Translations under genes and position numbers: made by a program
Source of the DNA: CAIKMD01 sp963740675
Lineage (GTDB): Bacteria > Pseudomonadota > Alphaproteobacteria > ATCC43930 > CGMCC-115725
NCBI GenBank assembly: GCA_963740675.1
Contig: CAVUFS010000005.1
Location: 1 to 64,000, forward strand
Length of the DNA: 64,000 bases
Direction of reading: 5' to 3'
Shown here: positions 17,842-28,884 of the stretch, one piece after another
Layout: each line of letters opens with the position of its first letter
How positions within the stretch are numbered: position 1 is the first letter of the stretch
The notes under the pieces: model-generated
Databases searched by the model: none
Seen by the model: the letters and a program-made list of their open reading frames with translations, nothing else
What the model was told of the DNA's origin: nothing

Positions 17842-19374
17842 ATGCAGGATATTCTGCGGCAGTTGGAGGAAAAGCGCGCGGCGGCCCGCCTCGGCGGCGG
17901 CGAGCGGCGCATCGCCGCTCAGCATGCCAAAGGCAAGCTCACGGCGCGCGAGCGCCTCGATCTCCTCTTCGATCCCGGCACCTTCGAAGAATGGGACATG
18001 TTCGTCGAGCATCGCTCGAGCGATTTCGGCCTCGGCGAGCAGAAAATCCCCGGCGACGGCGTCGTCACCGGCTATGGGCTTGTGAATGGCCGCACCGTCT
18101 TCGCCTTCAGCCAGGACTTCACCGTGTTCGGCGGCGCGCTTTCCGAGGCGCATGCGGAAAAAATCTGCAAGGTGATGAACCAGGCGCTGAAAGTCGGCGC
18201 GCCGGTCATCGGTCTCAACGATTCGGGCGGCGCGCGCATCCAGGAAGGCGTCGCCTCCCTCGCCGGATATGCCGAAGTATTTCAGCGCAACGTACTCGCC
18301 TCGGGAGTCGTGCCGCAGATCTCGGTCGTTATGGGCCCGTGCGCCGGCGGCGCGGTCTACTCGCCGGCGATGACCGATTTCATCTTCATGGTGAAAGACA
18401 GCTCGTACATGTTCGTCACCGGTCCCGATGTCGTGAAGACCGTGACGCAGGAAACGGTGACGCAGGAAGAGCTCGGCGGCGCGGTCACGCATACGACACG
18501 CTCAGGCGTTGCCGATCTCGCCTTCGAGAATGACGTCGAGGCGTTGCTGCAATTGCGGCGCTTCCTCGATTACCTACCCTCCTCCAATCGCGGCAAGCCC
18601 CCGCGCCGGCCGACGCATGATCCGGCGACGCGCGCCGAGGCTTCGCTCGACACGCTGGTGCCGGCCAATCCGAACAAGCCTTACGACATGCGCGAGCTGA
18701 TCCAGAAGGTCGCGGATGAGGGCGAATTCTTCGAGATCGCGCCGAATTGGGCGAAGAACATCCTCATCGGGTTCGCACGGCTCGATGGCCATCCGGTCGG
18801 CATCGTCGCCAATCAGCCGATGGTGCTTGCGGGCTGTCTTGATATCGACAGCGCGCGTAAAGCCGCGCGGTTCGTGCGCTTCTGCGATTGCTTCAATATC
18901 CCGATCGTCACTTTCGTCGACGTGCCGGGCTTTTTACCGGGCACGGATCAGGAATATGGCGGCATCATCAAGCATGGTGCAAAGTTGCTCTTCGCTTTCG
19001 CCGAAGCAACCGTGCCGAAGGTCACTGTCATCACGCGCAAAGCCTATGGCGGCGCCTATGACGTGATGAGCTCGAAGCATTTACGCGGCGATGTGAACTA
19101 CGCCTGGCCCTCGGCCGAGATCGCGGTGATGGGCCCGAAAGGCGCGGTCGAGATCATCTTCCGCGCCGATCTCGGCGATGCTGCCAAGATCGAAGCGCGC
19201 ACTGAAGAATACCGCACGAAATTCGCCAACCCCTTCGTCGCCGGCGCGCGCGGCTATATCGATGACGTGATCCTGCCGCGTGACACACGAGCACGGCTCT
19301 CCCGCTCGCTCGCAATGTTGCGCGACAAGGCCCTCGACAATCCCTGGAAGAAACACGACAACATACCGCTTTAG
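17842..19374 (+). CDS. pccB: Propionyl-CoA carboxylase beta subunit
   Basis: Carboxyltransferase subunit that moves CO2 from carboxybiotin to propionyl-CoA, giving methylmalonyl-CoA; 510 residues, cytoplasmic. It shows both crotonase-like halves: QHAKGKLTARERLDLLFDPG at the start, the first oxyanion site GPCAGGAVYSPAMTDF and, in the second half, DVPGFLPGTDQEYGGIIKHG and AYGGAYDVMSSKHL. The start ATG 17842 is preceded by GGGGGAGAG. It lies upstream of pccA, from which it is separated by the inverted-repeat GxxExxY cassette rather than by a short gap. Confidence 0.94.
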   Translation: MQDILRQLEEKRAAARLGGGERRIAAQHAKGKLTARERLDLLFDPGTFEEWDMFVEHRSSDFGLGEQKIPGDGVVTGYGLVNGRTVFAFSQDFTVFGGALSEAHAEKICKVMNQALKVGAPVIGLNDSGGARIQEGVASLAGYAEVFQRNVLASGVVPQISVVMGPCAGGAVYSPAMTDFIFMVKDSSYMFVTGPDVVKTVTQETVTQEELGGAVTHTTRSGVADLAFENDVEALLQLRRFLDYLPSSNRGKPPRRPTHDPATRAEASLDTLVPANPNKPYDMRELIQKVADEGEFFEIAPNWAKNILIGFARLDGHPVGIVANQPMVLAGCLDIDSARKAARFVRFCDCFNIPIVTFVDVPGFLPGTDQEYGGIIKHGAKLLFAFAEATVPKVTVITRKAYGGAYDVMSSKHLRGDVNYAWPSAEIAVMGPKGAVEIIFRADLGDAAKIEARTEEYRTKFANPFVAGARGYIDDVILPRDTRARLSRSLAMLRDKALDNPWKKHDNIPL

Positions 19375-19380
19375 ATATTT

Positions 19381-19407
19381 GAACCACCAAGACACAAAGA
19401 CACCAAG
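19381..19407 (+). repeat. Terminal inverted repeat, left copy
   Basis: This 27-bp repeat begins 6 bases after the pccB stop codon and ends 4 bases before the GxxExxY stop codon (reading the plus strand). It differs from the right copy at two positions: A for C at base 16 and A for G at base 20. Confidence 0.8.
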
Positions 19408-19411
19408 AGCC

Positions 19412-19798
19412 TTACAACGCCATGCGGCGTATTCCTTCCTTGATAAGCGGAACATTGAAATTGACCAATAGGCCCAAACGTTTTCCAGAAAGCTTCAGAT
19501 AGGTTAGAAGTTGCGCCTCATGGATCGGCAGCAATCGCTCGACAGTCTTCAACTCGATAACGACCAGGTCATTGACCAAGATGTCGATACGAAAGCCTGC
19601 CTCCAGGCAAACGTCGCGATAGAAGACGGGAAGCGCCACCTGACGGTCAATTCTGTAGCTACGAGAATGAAGCTCGTAGGCGAGGCACTGCTCATAGACC
19701 GATTCGAGCAAACCCGGCCCCAACGTGCGATGAACGGCAACAGCAAAATCAACTATCTCACGAGCTATCGCATCATGTTCCGGCGACAGAGGAATCAT
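19412..19798 (-). CDS. GxxExxY protein, predicted PD-(D/E)XK nuclease-like
   Basis: A 128-residue protein of the GxxExxY family. The defining motif is GLLESVY with G29, E32 and Y35. A restriction-endonuclease-like core is visible: D72 in FRIDILVNDLVV, E82 and K84 in VIELKTVE, then Q96 and Y100 in AQLLTYLKL, resembling the QxxxY motif of RecB/Cas4-type nucleases. Activity is unproven for the family. The ATG abuts the right terminal repeat; the AAGG in that repeat, seven bases upstream, is the only Shine-Dalgarno candidate, so the repeat may supply the ribosome site. The gene is antisense to pccB and pccA and is the sole cargo of the repeat-bounded unit. Confidence 0.88.
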   Translation of the reverse strand: MIPLSPEHDAIAREIVDFAVAVHRTLGPGLLESVYEQCLAYELHSRSYRIDRQVALPVFYRDVCLEAGFRIDILVNDLVVIELKTVERLLPIHEAQLLTYLKLSGKRLGLLVNFNVPLIKEGIRRMAL

Positions 19799-19825
19799 CT
19801 TGGTGCCTTGGTGTCTTGGTGGTTC
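19799..19825 (-). repeat. Terminal inverted repeat, right copy
   Basis: Read on the minus strand this copy is three near-exact 8-base units (CACCAAGA, CACCAAGG, CACCAAG) after GAAC, running straight into the ATG of the GxxExxY gene. It carries AAGG, which can pair with the 16S rRNA tail; the left copy has AAAG at this place. Confidence 0.8.
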
Positions 19826-19857
19826 TTCTACCGTTGGTTCGCGGTGTCAGCATAACA

Positions 19858-21818
<1,961 letters not shown>

Positions 21819-21822
<4 letters not shown>

Positions 21823-22097
21823 TCGTTGCGATGCATCTCGACATTTCCGGCAAAGTACAAGGCGTCGGCTTCCGCTACTTCGTCACACGTTGCGCGCAGC
21901 ATCAGGGTTTACGCGGCTGGGTCCGCAACCGTCTTGACGGCAGCGTCGAGGCGCTGCTGATCGGCGAAGAAACCGCGGTCACGGCCGTGACCGAGCAATG
22001 CCGCCGCGGCCCGCCAATGGGGCGGGTCGATCGCCTCGATGCTGTGCTGGCGCAGGACGACGGCAGCGCCGATTTCGCCGAGCGCGCGACGGTCTAA
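21819..22097 (+). CDS. acyP: Acylphosphatase
   Basis: Hydrolyses carboxyl-phosphate bonds; 92 residues. The catalytic arginine (R19 in GKVQGVGFRYFV) and asparagine (N37 in GWVRNRLDGSVE) are both present. ATG 21819 overlaps the pccA stop (ATGA); an in-frame ATG at 21831 would remove four residues and is a plausible alternative. It shares the pccA transcript and lies 4 bases before the MFS gene. Confidence 0.92.
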
Positions 22098-22101
22098 GCC
22101 C

Positions 22102-23461
22102 ATGGGAGCACAGCTTCGGCTTCTTTTTGGCCAACGCCTTGCGGGCATGTTCGTCGCGCAGTTCCTCGGTGCGCTTAACGACAACCTTCTGAAGAACGCG
22201 CTCGTCATCCAGGTCGCCTATGGCCGCTCCGAGAGTGCGAGCGACATCGAGGTGATCGTCACAATCGCGACGGCGCTCTTCATCCTGCCCTATTTCCTGT
22301 TCTCGGCGACCGCCGGCGAGCTCGCCGACAAATTCGCCAAAGCGCAACTCATCCGGTCGCTGAAGATTTGGGAGATCGGCGTGATGATCTCTCGCCGCCG
22401 CCAGTTTCCTATTCGGCGGCGGCATCGGCATCGGGCTCACGATCCTCTTCCTCCTCGGCGTGCAGGCGGCGTTCTTCGGCCCGGTGAAGTACGGCATCCT
22501 GCCCGAATTGCTGACGCCCGAGGAATTGCTACCCGGCAATGCCGTGGTCGAAGCCGGCACGTTCCTCGCGATCCTCATCGGCACCATCACCGGCGGCTTA
22601 CTGATCCTGATGCAGGACGGGCCGGCGATCGTCTCGGCCACGCTGCTGATCTGCTCCATCGGCGGCTGGCTCGCCAGCCTCTGCATCCCGCGCACCGAAG
22701 GCGGCGCCTCGGATCTGCGGATCAACCCCAATATCGCTGCCGAGACCTGGAAGGTGCTGCGCTACGCCAATGAGAGCACCGAGATGCGCTGGATCATCCT
22801 CGGCAATTCCTGGTTCTGGCTGGTCGCGGTCGCGCTGGTCTCGCAATTCCCGAATTATGCGAAGGACGTGCTCGGCGCCGACAACCAGGTCGTGACGCTC
22901 TTCCTCACCCTGAACTCGCTCGGCATTGGCGCAGGCTCGCTGCTCGCCGGGCGCCTGCTTGGTGGCAACATCTCGCTGAAGCTGGTGCCAATCTCAGCCC
23001 TGGCGATGGCGGTGTTCTGCGTCGATCTCTGGCTCTCTGACGGGCGGCATATCGGCAGCGGGCTGATGAGCGCGCATGAGTTCCTGACCCTGGCCCAGAA
23101 TTGGCGCGTGTCGTTCGATCTGACCGCCGTCGCCGTCGCCGCAGGCGTCTTCATCGTGCCACTTTATGCGTTGATGCAGGCGAAGAGCGAAAGCCAGCAC
23201 CGCTCGCGCGTCGTCGCCGCCAATAATGTCTGGAACGCGCTGTTCATGGTCGGGGCCGGGCTGGGCAGCGCCGTGATGTTGAAATTGGGTTCTAGCGTGA
23301 CCGACATCTTCCTGGTGGTCGGCGTCGCAAACCTTGTCGTAGCGCTGGGTTGCTGGCGGCTGCGGAAACACCGAGCCGCTACCGCGGAAATAAATAAAGC
23401 GAGCGCAAAAACAAAGCGGGCGTCCGATGGCCGGGCGCCCGCTTATTATCTCCGCGAATGA
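22102..23461 (+). CDS. MFS transporter, LplT-like (frameshifted near 22390)
   Basis: Inner-membrane major facilitator related to the lysophospholipid transporter LplT and to the transporter half of bifunctional acyl-ACP synthetases. The N-terminus has MFVAQFLGALNDNLLKNALV, typical of this subfamily, and later AAFFGPVKYGILPELL and LPGNAVVEAGTFLAIL. One extra base near 22390 (ATCTCTCGCC where ATC CTC GCC is expected) splits the frame after EIGVMI; the next frame continues AAASFLFGGGIGIGLTILF. About 452 residues and 11-12 membrane helices once repaired. It ends just before the intrinsic terminator shared with the ribosomal cluster. Confidence 0.8.
23407..23444 (-). terminator. Intrinsic terminator of the ribosomal protein cluster
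   Basis: On the minus strand a GC-rich hairpin AGCGGGCGCCC / GGACGCCCGCT (one G-U pair, loop around GGCCATC) is followed by TTTGTTTTT. It lies 25 bases past the rplQ stop, at the end of the long minus-strand cluster. On the plus strand the hairpin follows the 3' end of the MFS frame but lacks the T-tract. Confidence 0.85.
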
Positions 23462-23468
23462 CGCCGCG

Positions 23469-23900
23469 TTACGAAGCGGCGGCTTCTTCGGTCTCTTCCT
23501 CGTTCGTCTGGACCGGACCCGAATCCTGGCCCTTGGCCTCGGGATCGCGATCGACCAGCTCGATCACTGCCATCGCCGCGGCATCGCCATGGCGGAAGCC
23601 CGCCTTGTAGATGCGGCAATAGCCGCCGGCGCGCTTGCCATAACGCTCGGCGAGCGTGGTCATGACCTTGTCGGCGATCTTCTCGTCCTGCAGCGTCGCG
23701 ATCAGGCGACGGCGCGCGGCGAGACCGCCATGCTTACCCATGGTGATGAGACGCTCGACCACCGGGCGAAGATCCTTCGCCTTGGGCAGGGTCGTGGTGA
23801 TCTGCTCATGCTTCAACAGCGCATGGCAAAGATTGTCGAACATCGCTTTGCGATGTGCCGACGTACGGCTGAAGCTACGGCCTCTAATGCGGTGACGCAT
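23469..23900 (-). CDS. rplQ: 50S ribosomal protein L17
   Basis: Large-subunit protein near the peptide exit tunnel, 143 residues. MRHRIRGRSFSRTSAHRKAM is the family N-terminus, and LITMGKHGGLAARRRL follows. The acidic C-terminal tail (QTNEEETEEAAAS) extends beyond the core. It is the last gene of the alpha operon, 26 bases after rpoA and directly before the terminator. Confidence 0.97.
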   Translation of the reverse strand: MRHRIRGRSFSRTSAHRKAMFDNLCHALLKHEQITTTLPKAKDLRPVVERLITMGKHGGLAARRRLIATLQDEKIADKVMTTLAERYGKRAGGYCRIYKAGFRHGDAAAMAVIELVDRDPEAKGQDSGPVQTNEEETEEAAAS

Positions 23901-23926
23901 GTTCGTTACTCGATCAGGCTAAATGC

Positions 23927-24949
23927 TCAATACGGTTCCTCGAGGCGCTTCACCAGCTCCTCGATATTCTCGGGCGGCCAGTTCGGGATCTCCATACCCA
24001 GATAGAGACCCATCTGTGCCAGCACTTCCTTGATCTCGTTCAGCGACTTGCGGCCGAAATTCGGCGTCCGCAGCATTTCGCTTTCGGTCTTCTGCACGAG
24101 ATCGCCGATATAGACGATGTTGTCGTTCTTCAAGCAATTCGCCGAGCGAACCGAGAGCTCAAGCTCGTCGACCTTGCGCAGCAGGTTCTTGTTGAAGGGC
24201 AGTTCGGACGGACGCTCTTCCTCGGTCGCCGCGCGCGGCTCCTCGAAGTTGATGAAGAGCTGAAGCTGGTCCTGCAGGATGCGCGCCGCGAGCGCGACCG
24301 CGTCTTCCGGTGTCACGGCGCCGTTGGTCTCGATCGCCATCGACAGACGGTCGAAGTCGGTGCGCTGACCCTGGCGGGTGTTGTCGATCTTGTAGCTGAC
24401 CTGACGCACCGGGCTGAACAGCGCATCGACCGGGATGAGGCCGATCGGCGCATCCTCGGGCCGGTTGTCGGTCGCCGGGCGATAGCCCTTGCCGGTCTCG
24501 ACGGTGAATTCCATCGACACCTTCGCGCCCTTATCGAGCGTGCAGATCAGGTGATCGGGATTCAGCACCTCGATGTCATGCGGCAGCTCGATCATGCCGG
24601 CGCGCACTTCGCCCGGGCCGTTCGCACGCAGACGCATGCGCTTCGGGCCGTCGCCATGAAGCCGCAACGCTACGCCCTTAATGTTGAGGACGATGTCGGT
24701 GATGTCCTCGAGCACGCCGGGGAGCGACGAGAATTCATGCAGCACGCCCTCGATCTGAACCGAGGTGATCGCCGCGCCTTGAAGCGAGGACAGCAGCACA
24801 CGGCGCAGCGCGTTGCCGAGAGTGAGGCCAAAACCGCGCTCGAGCGGGCCCGCGATCACGGTCGCAATCCGCGCCGGATCGTCGCCAGGCTGTACTTCGA
24901 GCTGATGCGGCTTTGTCAATTCCTGCCAATTTTTCTGGATTTGCGTCAC
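23927..24949 (-). CDS. rpoA: RNA polymerase alpha subunit
   Basis: 340 residues. The N-terminal assembly domain (GPLERGFGLTLGNALRRVLLSSL) and the C-terminal domain that contacts UP elements and activators (LELSVRSANCLKNDNIVYIGDLV) are both intact. The C-terminus ends EELVKRLEEPY, a usual length for alphaproteobacteria. It sits in the standard rpsM-rpsK-rpoA-rplQ order, 81 bases after rpsK. Confidence 0.98.
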   Translation of the reverse strand: MTQIQKNWQELTKPHQLEVQPGDDPARIATVIAGPLERGFGLTLGNALRRVLLSSLQGAAITSVQIEGVLHEFSSLPGVLEDITDIVLNIKGVALRLHGDGPKRMRLRANGPGEVRAGMIELPHDIEVLNPDHLICTLDKGAKVSMEFTVETGKGYRPATDNRPEDAPIGLIPVDALFSPVRQVSYKIDNTRQGQRTDFDRLSMAIETNGAVTPEDAVALAARILQDQLQLFINFEEPRAATEEERPSELPFNKNLLRKVDELELSVRSANCLKNDNIVYIGDLVQKTESEMLRTPNFGRKSLNEIKEVLAQMGLYLGMEIPNWPPENIEELVKRLEEPY

Positions 24950-25030
24950 GAGCGGACCCTCACGCGTTTAGGCCATAAGCATGCGCGGCCAAGCGGCCGG
25001 CGCACGCGCCAAATAAAAAAAGTACCGCGA

Positions 25031-25438
25031 CTACACGCGCCGCCGCTTTGGCGGACGGCACCCGTTATGCGGGACTGAAGTTACGTCACGAATAGACGTC
25101 ACCTGAAAACCAACCGTCTGCAAAGCGCGCAACGCGAACTCACGACCCGAACCCGGGCCTTTGACCTCGATCTCCAAGGTGCGCATGCCGTGCTCCATCG
25201 CCTTGCGGCCGGCATCTTCGGCCGCAATCTGCGCGGCGTAAGGTGTCGATTTGCGCGATCCCTTGAAACCCATCGTTCCAGAGGACGACCAGGCGATCGT
25301 GTTGCCTTGCGCGTCGGTGATGGTGATCATCGTATTGTTGAAGGTCGCATTCACATGCGCAGTGCCAGCCGTGATGTTCTTGCGCTCGCGGCGGCGGACG
25401 CGTGCAGCGGCACCAGGCTTCGAAGTCGTCGTCGCCAT
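25031..25438 (-). CDS. rpsK: 30S ribosomal protein S11
   Basis: Platform protein of the small subunit, 135 residues. The core ERKNITAGTAHVNATFNNT and the C-terminal VTSVPHNGCRPPKRRRV are diagnostic. A basic N-terminal extension (TTTSKPGAAARVRRR) is slightly longer than in E. coli. It lies 18 bases after rpsM. Confidence 0.98.
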   Translation of the reverse strand: MATTTSKPGAAARVRRRERKNITAGTAHVNATFNNTMITITDAQGNTIAWSSSGTMGFKGSRKSTPYAAQIAAEDAGRKAMEHGMRTLEIEVKGPGSGREFALRALQTVGFQVTSIRDVTSVPHNGCRPPKRRRV

Positions 25439-25456
25439 GTTCTTTTCCGGTTCCTA

Positions 25457-25834
<378 letters not shown>

Positions 25835-25929
25835 CTGCGCTTCTCCTTAATTCGAATTGTCGGTTTCGGACGGTGACCAGACGCCCCGGACGGCCGAACG
25901 CGCCTTATATCGGAAACCCTCCAACAAAG

Positions 25930-26583
25930 TCAACCTTTTGCCTTTTTTAGAATGGTTTCAATCTGTTGCGTAACCGTATCGATCGGCGCCATGCCATCGA
26001 CCGAGCTGAGCACCCCTTTGGCCTTGTAATAGGGCAGGATCGGGGTGGTCTGTTCACGGTAGGCGTCGAGCCGGGCCTTTACGGTCTCGGCATTGTCGTC
26101 GGGCCGGCGGACGAATTCGTGGCTGCCGCAGACGTCGCAAACGCCCTCCTGCTTCGGCCGGTTGTGCCGGTCGTGATAGGAGGCGCCGCAGCCCTTGCAG
26201 CTGAACCGGCCGCCGATCCGGTCGATCAGGGCCGCCTCATCGACGGTGATCTCGATCACGGCGTCGAGGGTGATCTTGTTCTCGGTCAGCATCTGGTCGA
26301 GCGCCTCGGCCTGCGGAACCGTGCGCGGGAAGCCGTCGAGGATGAAGCCCTTGCCACCGAGCTGGCCGATCCGGTTCTTGATCATCGCGATCATGATGTC
26401 GTCGGAAACCAGCTTGCCGGCATCCATGATCGCCTGGGCCTGCTTGCCCAACGGCGTGCCGGCGGCGCGCTCCGCGCGCAGCATATCCCCCGTAGAAAGC
26501 TGAACCATGCCGTAGCGCTCTTCGAGCCGCTTGGCTTGGGTCCCCTTACCGGCCCCGGGTGGGCCGAGCAAAAGGATGTTCAA
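25930..26583 (-). CDS. adk: Adenylate kinase with zinc-type LID
   Basis: Interconverts AMP, ADP and ATP; cytoplasmic, 217 residues. The P-loop GPPGAGKGTQ, AMP-site LDGFPRTVPQAE and a long LID are seen. The LID has two Cys pairs (CKGC and CDVC), the zinc-binding form known from Gram-positives and several proteobacteria and absent from E. coli. Its start overlaps the secY stop by four bases, so it is translated with the spc operon. Confidence 0.96.
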   Translation of the reverse strand: MNILLLGPPGAGKGTQAKRLEERYGMVQLSTGDMLRAERAAGTPLGKQAQAIMDAGKLVSDDIMIAMIKNRIGQLGGKGFILDGFPRTVPQAEALDQMLTENKITLDAVIEITVDEAALIDRIGGRFSCKGCGASYHDRHNRPKQEGVCDVCGSHEFVRRPDDNAETVKARLDAYREQTTPILPYYKAKGVLSSVDGMAPIDTVTQQIETILKKAKG

Positions 26584-27908
26584 CCGCGCCTCCCCCTCAG
26601 CTTGGATTTCTTGATCAAGCCTTCGTACTGATGCGCCAGCAGATGCGAATGGATCTGCGCCACCGTATCCATCGTGACGCTAACGACGATCAACAGGCTG
26701 GTGCCGCCGAAATAGAAGGGCAGCGAATAGGCCGTCAGCAGATATTCGGGCAGCACGCAAACCGCGGCGAGATAGAGCGCACCGACCACGGTCAGGCGCG
26801 TCAGCACGTAATCGAGATGGTCCGCGGTGTTCTTGCCGGGCCGGATGCCGGGGACAAAGCCGCCGTATTTCCGGAGATTGTCCGCCGTCTCGACCGGGTT
26901 GAAGACAACCGCCGTGTAGAAGAACGTGAAGAAGATGATCAGCGCGACATAGAGCAAGAGATAGATCGGATGGCCGCGGCCGAGCCATGCGCCGAGCTCG
27001 GCGAGCCAGCCGGTCTGATTCTGGCTGAAGCTGGCGATCGTCGCGGGCAGCAACAGCAGCGAGGACGCGAAGATCGGCGGGATGACGCCCGAGGTGTTGA
27101 GCTTCAACGGCAGATGCGAGGCCTCGCCGCCATACATGCGGTTGCCGACTTGGCGCTTCGGATACTGCACCAGAATGCGGCGCTGGGCGCGTTCCATGAA
27201 CACGATGAAGGCGATCACGACGATCGCACCGACCAGAAACGCCATAATGAAGAAGGTCGAGATCGCGCCGGTGCGGCCGAGCTCGAGGAAACCGGCCAAC
27301 GCCGACGGCAATCGGGCGACGATGCCCGAGAAAATGATCAGCGAGATGCCGTTGCCGACGCCACGCGCGGTGATCTGCTCGCCGAGCCACATCAAAAAGA
27401 CGGTGCCGCCGGTCAGCGTGATTACCGAGGTGAAGCGGAAGAACAGGCCCGGATCGGTGACTGCGCCAGGCAATCCTTCGATGCCGACGGCAATGCCATA
27501 GGCTTGAACCGCGGCCAGCAACACCGTGCCGTAGCGCGTGTATTGATTGAGCTTCTTGCGGCCGCTCTCGCCCTCTTTCTTCAGCGCCTCGAGCTGCGGC
27601 GAGACCGCCGTCATCAGCTGGACGATAATCGAGGACGAGATATAGGGCATGATGTTCAGGGCGAAGATCGTCATGCGCCCGAGCGCGCCACCCGAGAACA
27701 TATCGACCATGCCGAGAATGCCGCCGGCATTCTGAGACATCAGCTGTTGTAGAGTCGCGGAATCGATGCCCGGCAGCGGGATATATGTGCCAAGGCGATA
27801 GATCACCAACGCGCCAAGCGTGAACCAGATCCGATTCTTAAGATCGGTGGCCTTCGAGAAAGCGGAAAAGTTGATACTGGAGGCCAGTTGCTCGGCAGCG
27901 GACGCCAT
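26580..27908 (-). CDS. secY: Preprotein translocase subunit SecY
   Basis: Channel-forming subunit of the Sec translocon in the inner membrane, 442 residues with ten predicted membrane helices. Recognisable segments are RIWFTLGALVIYRLGTYIPLPG, GRMTIFALNIMPYISSSII and the cytoplasmic loop ERAQRRILVQYPKRQVG. The plug/lateral gate region is complete and no frame break occurs. It sits between rplO and adk as usual. Confidence 0.98.
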   Translation of the reverse strand: MASAAEQLASSINFSAFSKATDLKNRIWFTLGALVIYRLGTYIPLPGIDSATLQQLMSQNAGGILGMVDMFSGGALGRMTIFALNIMPYISSSIIVQLMTAVSPQLEALKKEGESGRKKLNQYTRYGTVLLAAVQAYGIAVGIEGLPGAVTDPGLFFRFTSVITLTGGTVFLMWLGEQITARGVGNGISLIIFSGIVARLPSALAGFLELGRTGAISTFFIMAFLVGAIVVIAFIVFMERAQRRILVQYPKRQVGNRMYGGEASHLPLKLNTSGVIPPIFASSLLLLPATIASFSQNQTGWLAELGAWLGRGHPIYLLLYVALIIFFTFFYTAVVFNPVETADNLRKYGGFVPGIRPGKNTADHLDYVLTRLTVVGALYLAAVCVLPEYLLTAYSLPFYFGGTSLLIVVSVTMDTVAQIHSHLLAHQYEGLIKKSKLRGRRG

Positions 27909-27919
27909 CTAGGGGCTCC

Positions 27920-28408
27920 TTATGAATGCGCGGCGGCAGCCGGTTTCTCGGCCGCCACGATCACCTTCCCCCCAAGTTTCTCGACCGCATCGACCGCGGC
28001 CTTCGACGCGCCCGCGACCTCGATGGTCAGCGGCGACTTCAATTCGCCCTTGGCGAGCAGCCGCACACCATCGCGCACGCGGCGCAGCACGCCGGCCTCG
28101 ACCAGCGACGCGCCATTGACCGTCGCATCCTTCTTCAGATGGCCGGCATCGAGTGCCGTCTGCAGCGTCCCGAGATTGACGATGACGAAGCGCTTCTGAA
28201 AATCGGTGTTGTTGAAGCCGCGCTTCGGCAGGCGGCGATGCAGCGGCGTCTGGCCGCCCTCAAAGCCGTTCAACGCGACGCCGGAACGAGCCGTCTGGCC
28301 CTTGCCGCCGCGCGCGCTGGTCTTGCCTTTGCCGGAGCCGATGCCTCGGCCGCGACGCTTGGCGACGTAATGCGCGCCTTTATTGTCTCTGATCTCGTTG
28401 AGCTTCAT
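27920..28408 (-). CDS. rplO: 50S ribosomal protein L15
   Basis: 162 residues. MKLNEIRDNKGAHYVAKRRGR and the Gly-rich KTSARGGKGQTARSG segment are diagnostic of L15, followed by the globular part (RLPKRGFNNTDFQK) and an Ala-rich C-terminus. It is 11 bases upstream of secY. Confidence 0.97.
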   Translation of the reverse strand: MKLNEIRDNKGAHYVAKRRGRGIGSGKGKTSARGGKGQTARSGVALNGFEGGQTPLHRRLPKRGFNNTDFQKRFVIVNLGTLQTALDAGHLKKDATVNGASLVEAGVLRRVRDGVRLLAKGELKSPLTIEVAGASKAAVDAVEKLGGKVIVAAEKPAAAAHS

Positions 28409-28436
28409 GTTCCATCCACCGCGGAATCTAGGCCCG

Positions 28437-28881
28437 TTATTGGGCCGGTTCCACTCGTACCAAATGTTTGACCCGCTCGATCATGCCGCGCACCGACGGC
28501 GTGTCTTCAAGCACGCGCGAGCGATGACGCCGGTTGAGCCCTAGGCCCTTCAGGGTCGCCAGCTGATACTCCTGACGGCCGATTGGGCTTCCGAGCTGCG
28601 TGATCCGCACCTTGCCGGTGGCCTTCGCCGGGGCCGCTTGCGGCTTCGACTGAAATCTTCGCCATCGCCGCGAAACGCTCATACGCCGGCGCGAGCTTGG
28701 CGCGCGGCGCCTTCGGCTTCTTCACCTTTGGCGCTTTCGGCGCGGCTTCCTCTGCCTGGGCGGCGGCCTTCTTCGGCGCGGCGGCCTTCTTCGGCGCCGC
28801 CTCTTTCTTGGCAGCCCCGTCGGCCTTCGGCGCAGCCGGCTTCTTCGCCGCCGGCTTCTTGGCTTCTTTCTCGTCAGCCAT
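28437..28881 (-). CDS. rpmD: 50S ribosomal protein L30 with long basic N-terminal tail (frameshifted)
   Basis: The C-terminal 60 residues are a normal L30 (KVRITQLGSPIGRQEYQLAT, EDTPSVRGMIERVKHLV). The ATG with a good Shine-Dalgarno (GGAG, six bases before) is at 28881, directly after rpsE, and opens a frame of about 80 Lys/Ala/Pro residues (AAKKEAAPKKAAAPKKAAA) that resembles histone H1 tails. One extra base somewhere in 28640-28670 separates the two frames. Without repair, L30 could only start at ATG 28682 in the second frame, which has no good ribosome site. I read the gene as L30 with a tail and a sequence error; a separate small basic protein is the alternative. Confidence 0.75.
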
Positions 28882-28884
28882 GGA

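Larger units (their letters stand above)
19381..19825. mobile_element. 445-bp GxxExxY cassette bounded by 27-bp inverted repeats
   Basis: The pccB-pccA gap contains a unit whose two ends are inverted copies of a 27-bp sequence: 19381-19407 reads GAACCACCAAGACAC then AAAGACACCAAG, and the reverse complement of 19799-19825 is the same except for two substitutions (25/27). The repeats have an internal 8-base period, CACCAAGA. They enclose exactly one gene on the minus strand, whose start codon directly abuts one repeat. No flanking target duplication is visible. There is no transposase. That the unit moves is inference from its structure and from its place between two genes that belong together. 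Confidence 0.6.

Noticed and set aside
19816..19857. An earlier start of pccA inside the right terminal repeat
   Set aside because: The upstream residues come from translated repeat DNA; the family N-terminus MFKKILIANRGE begins at 19858.
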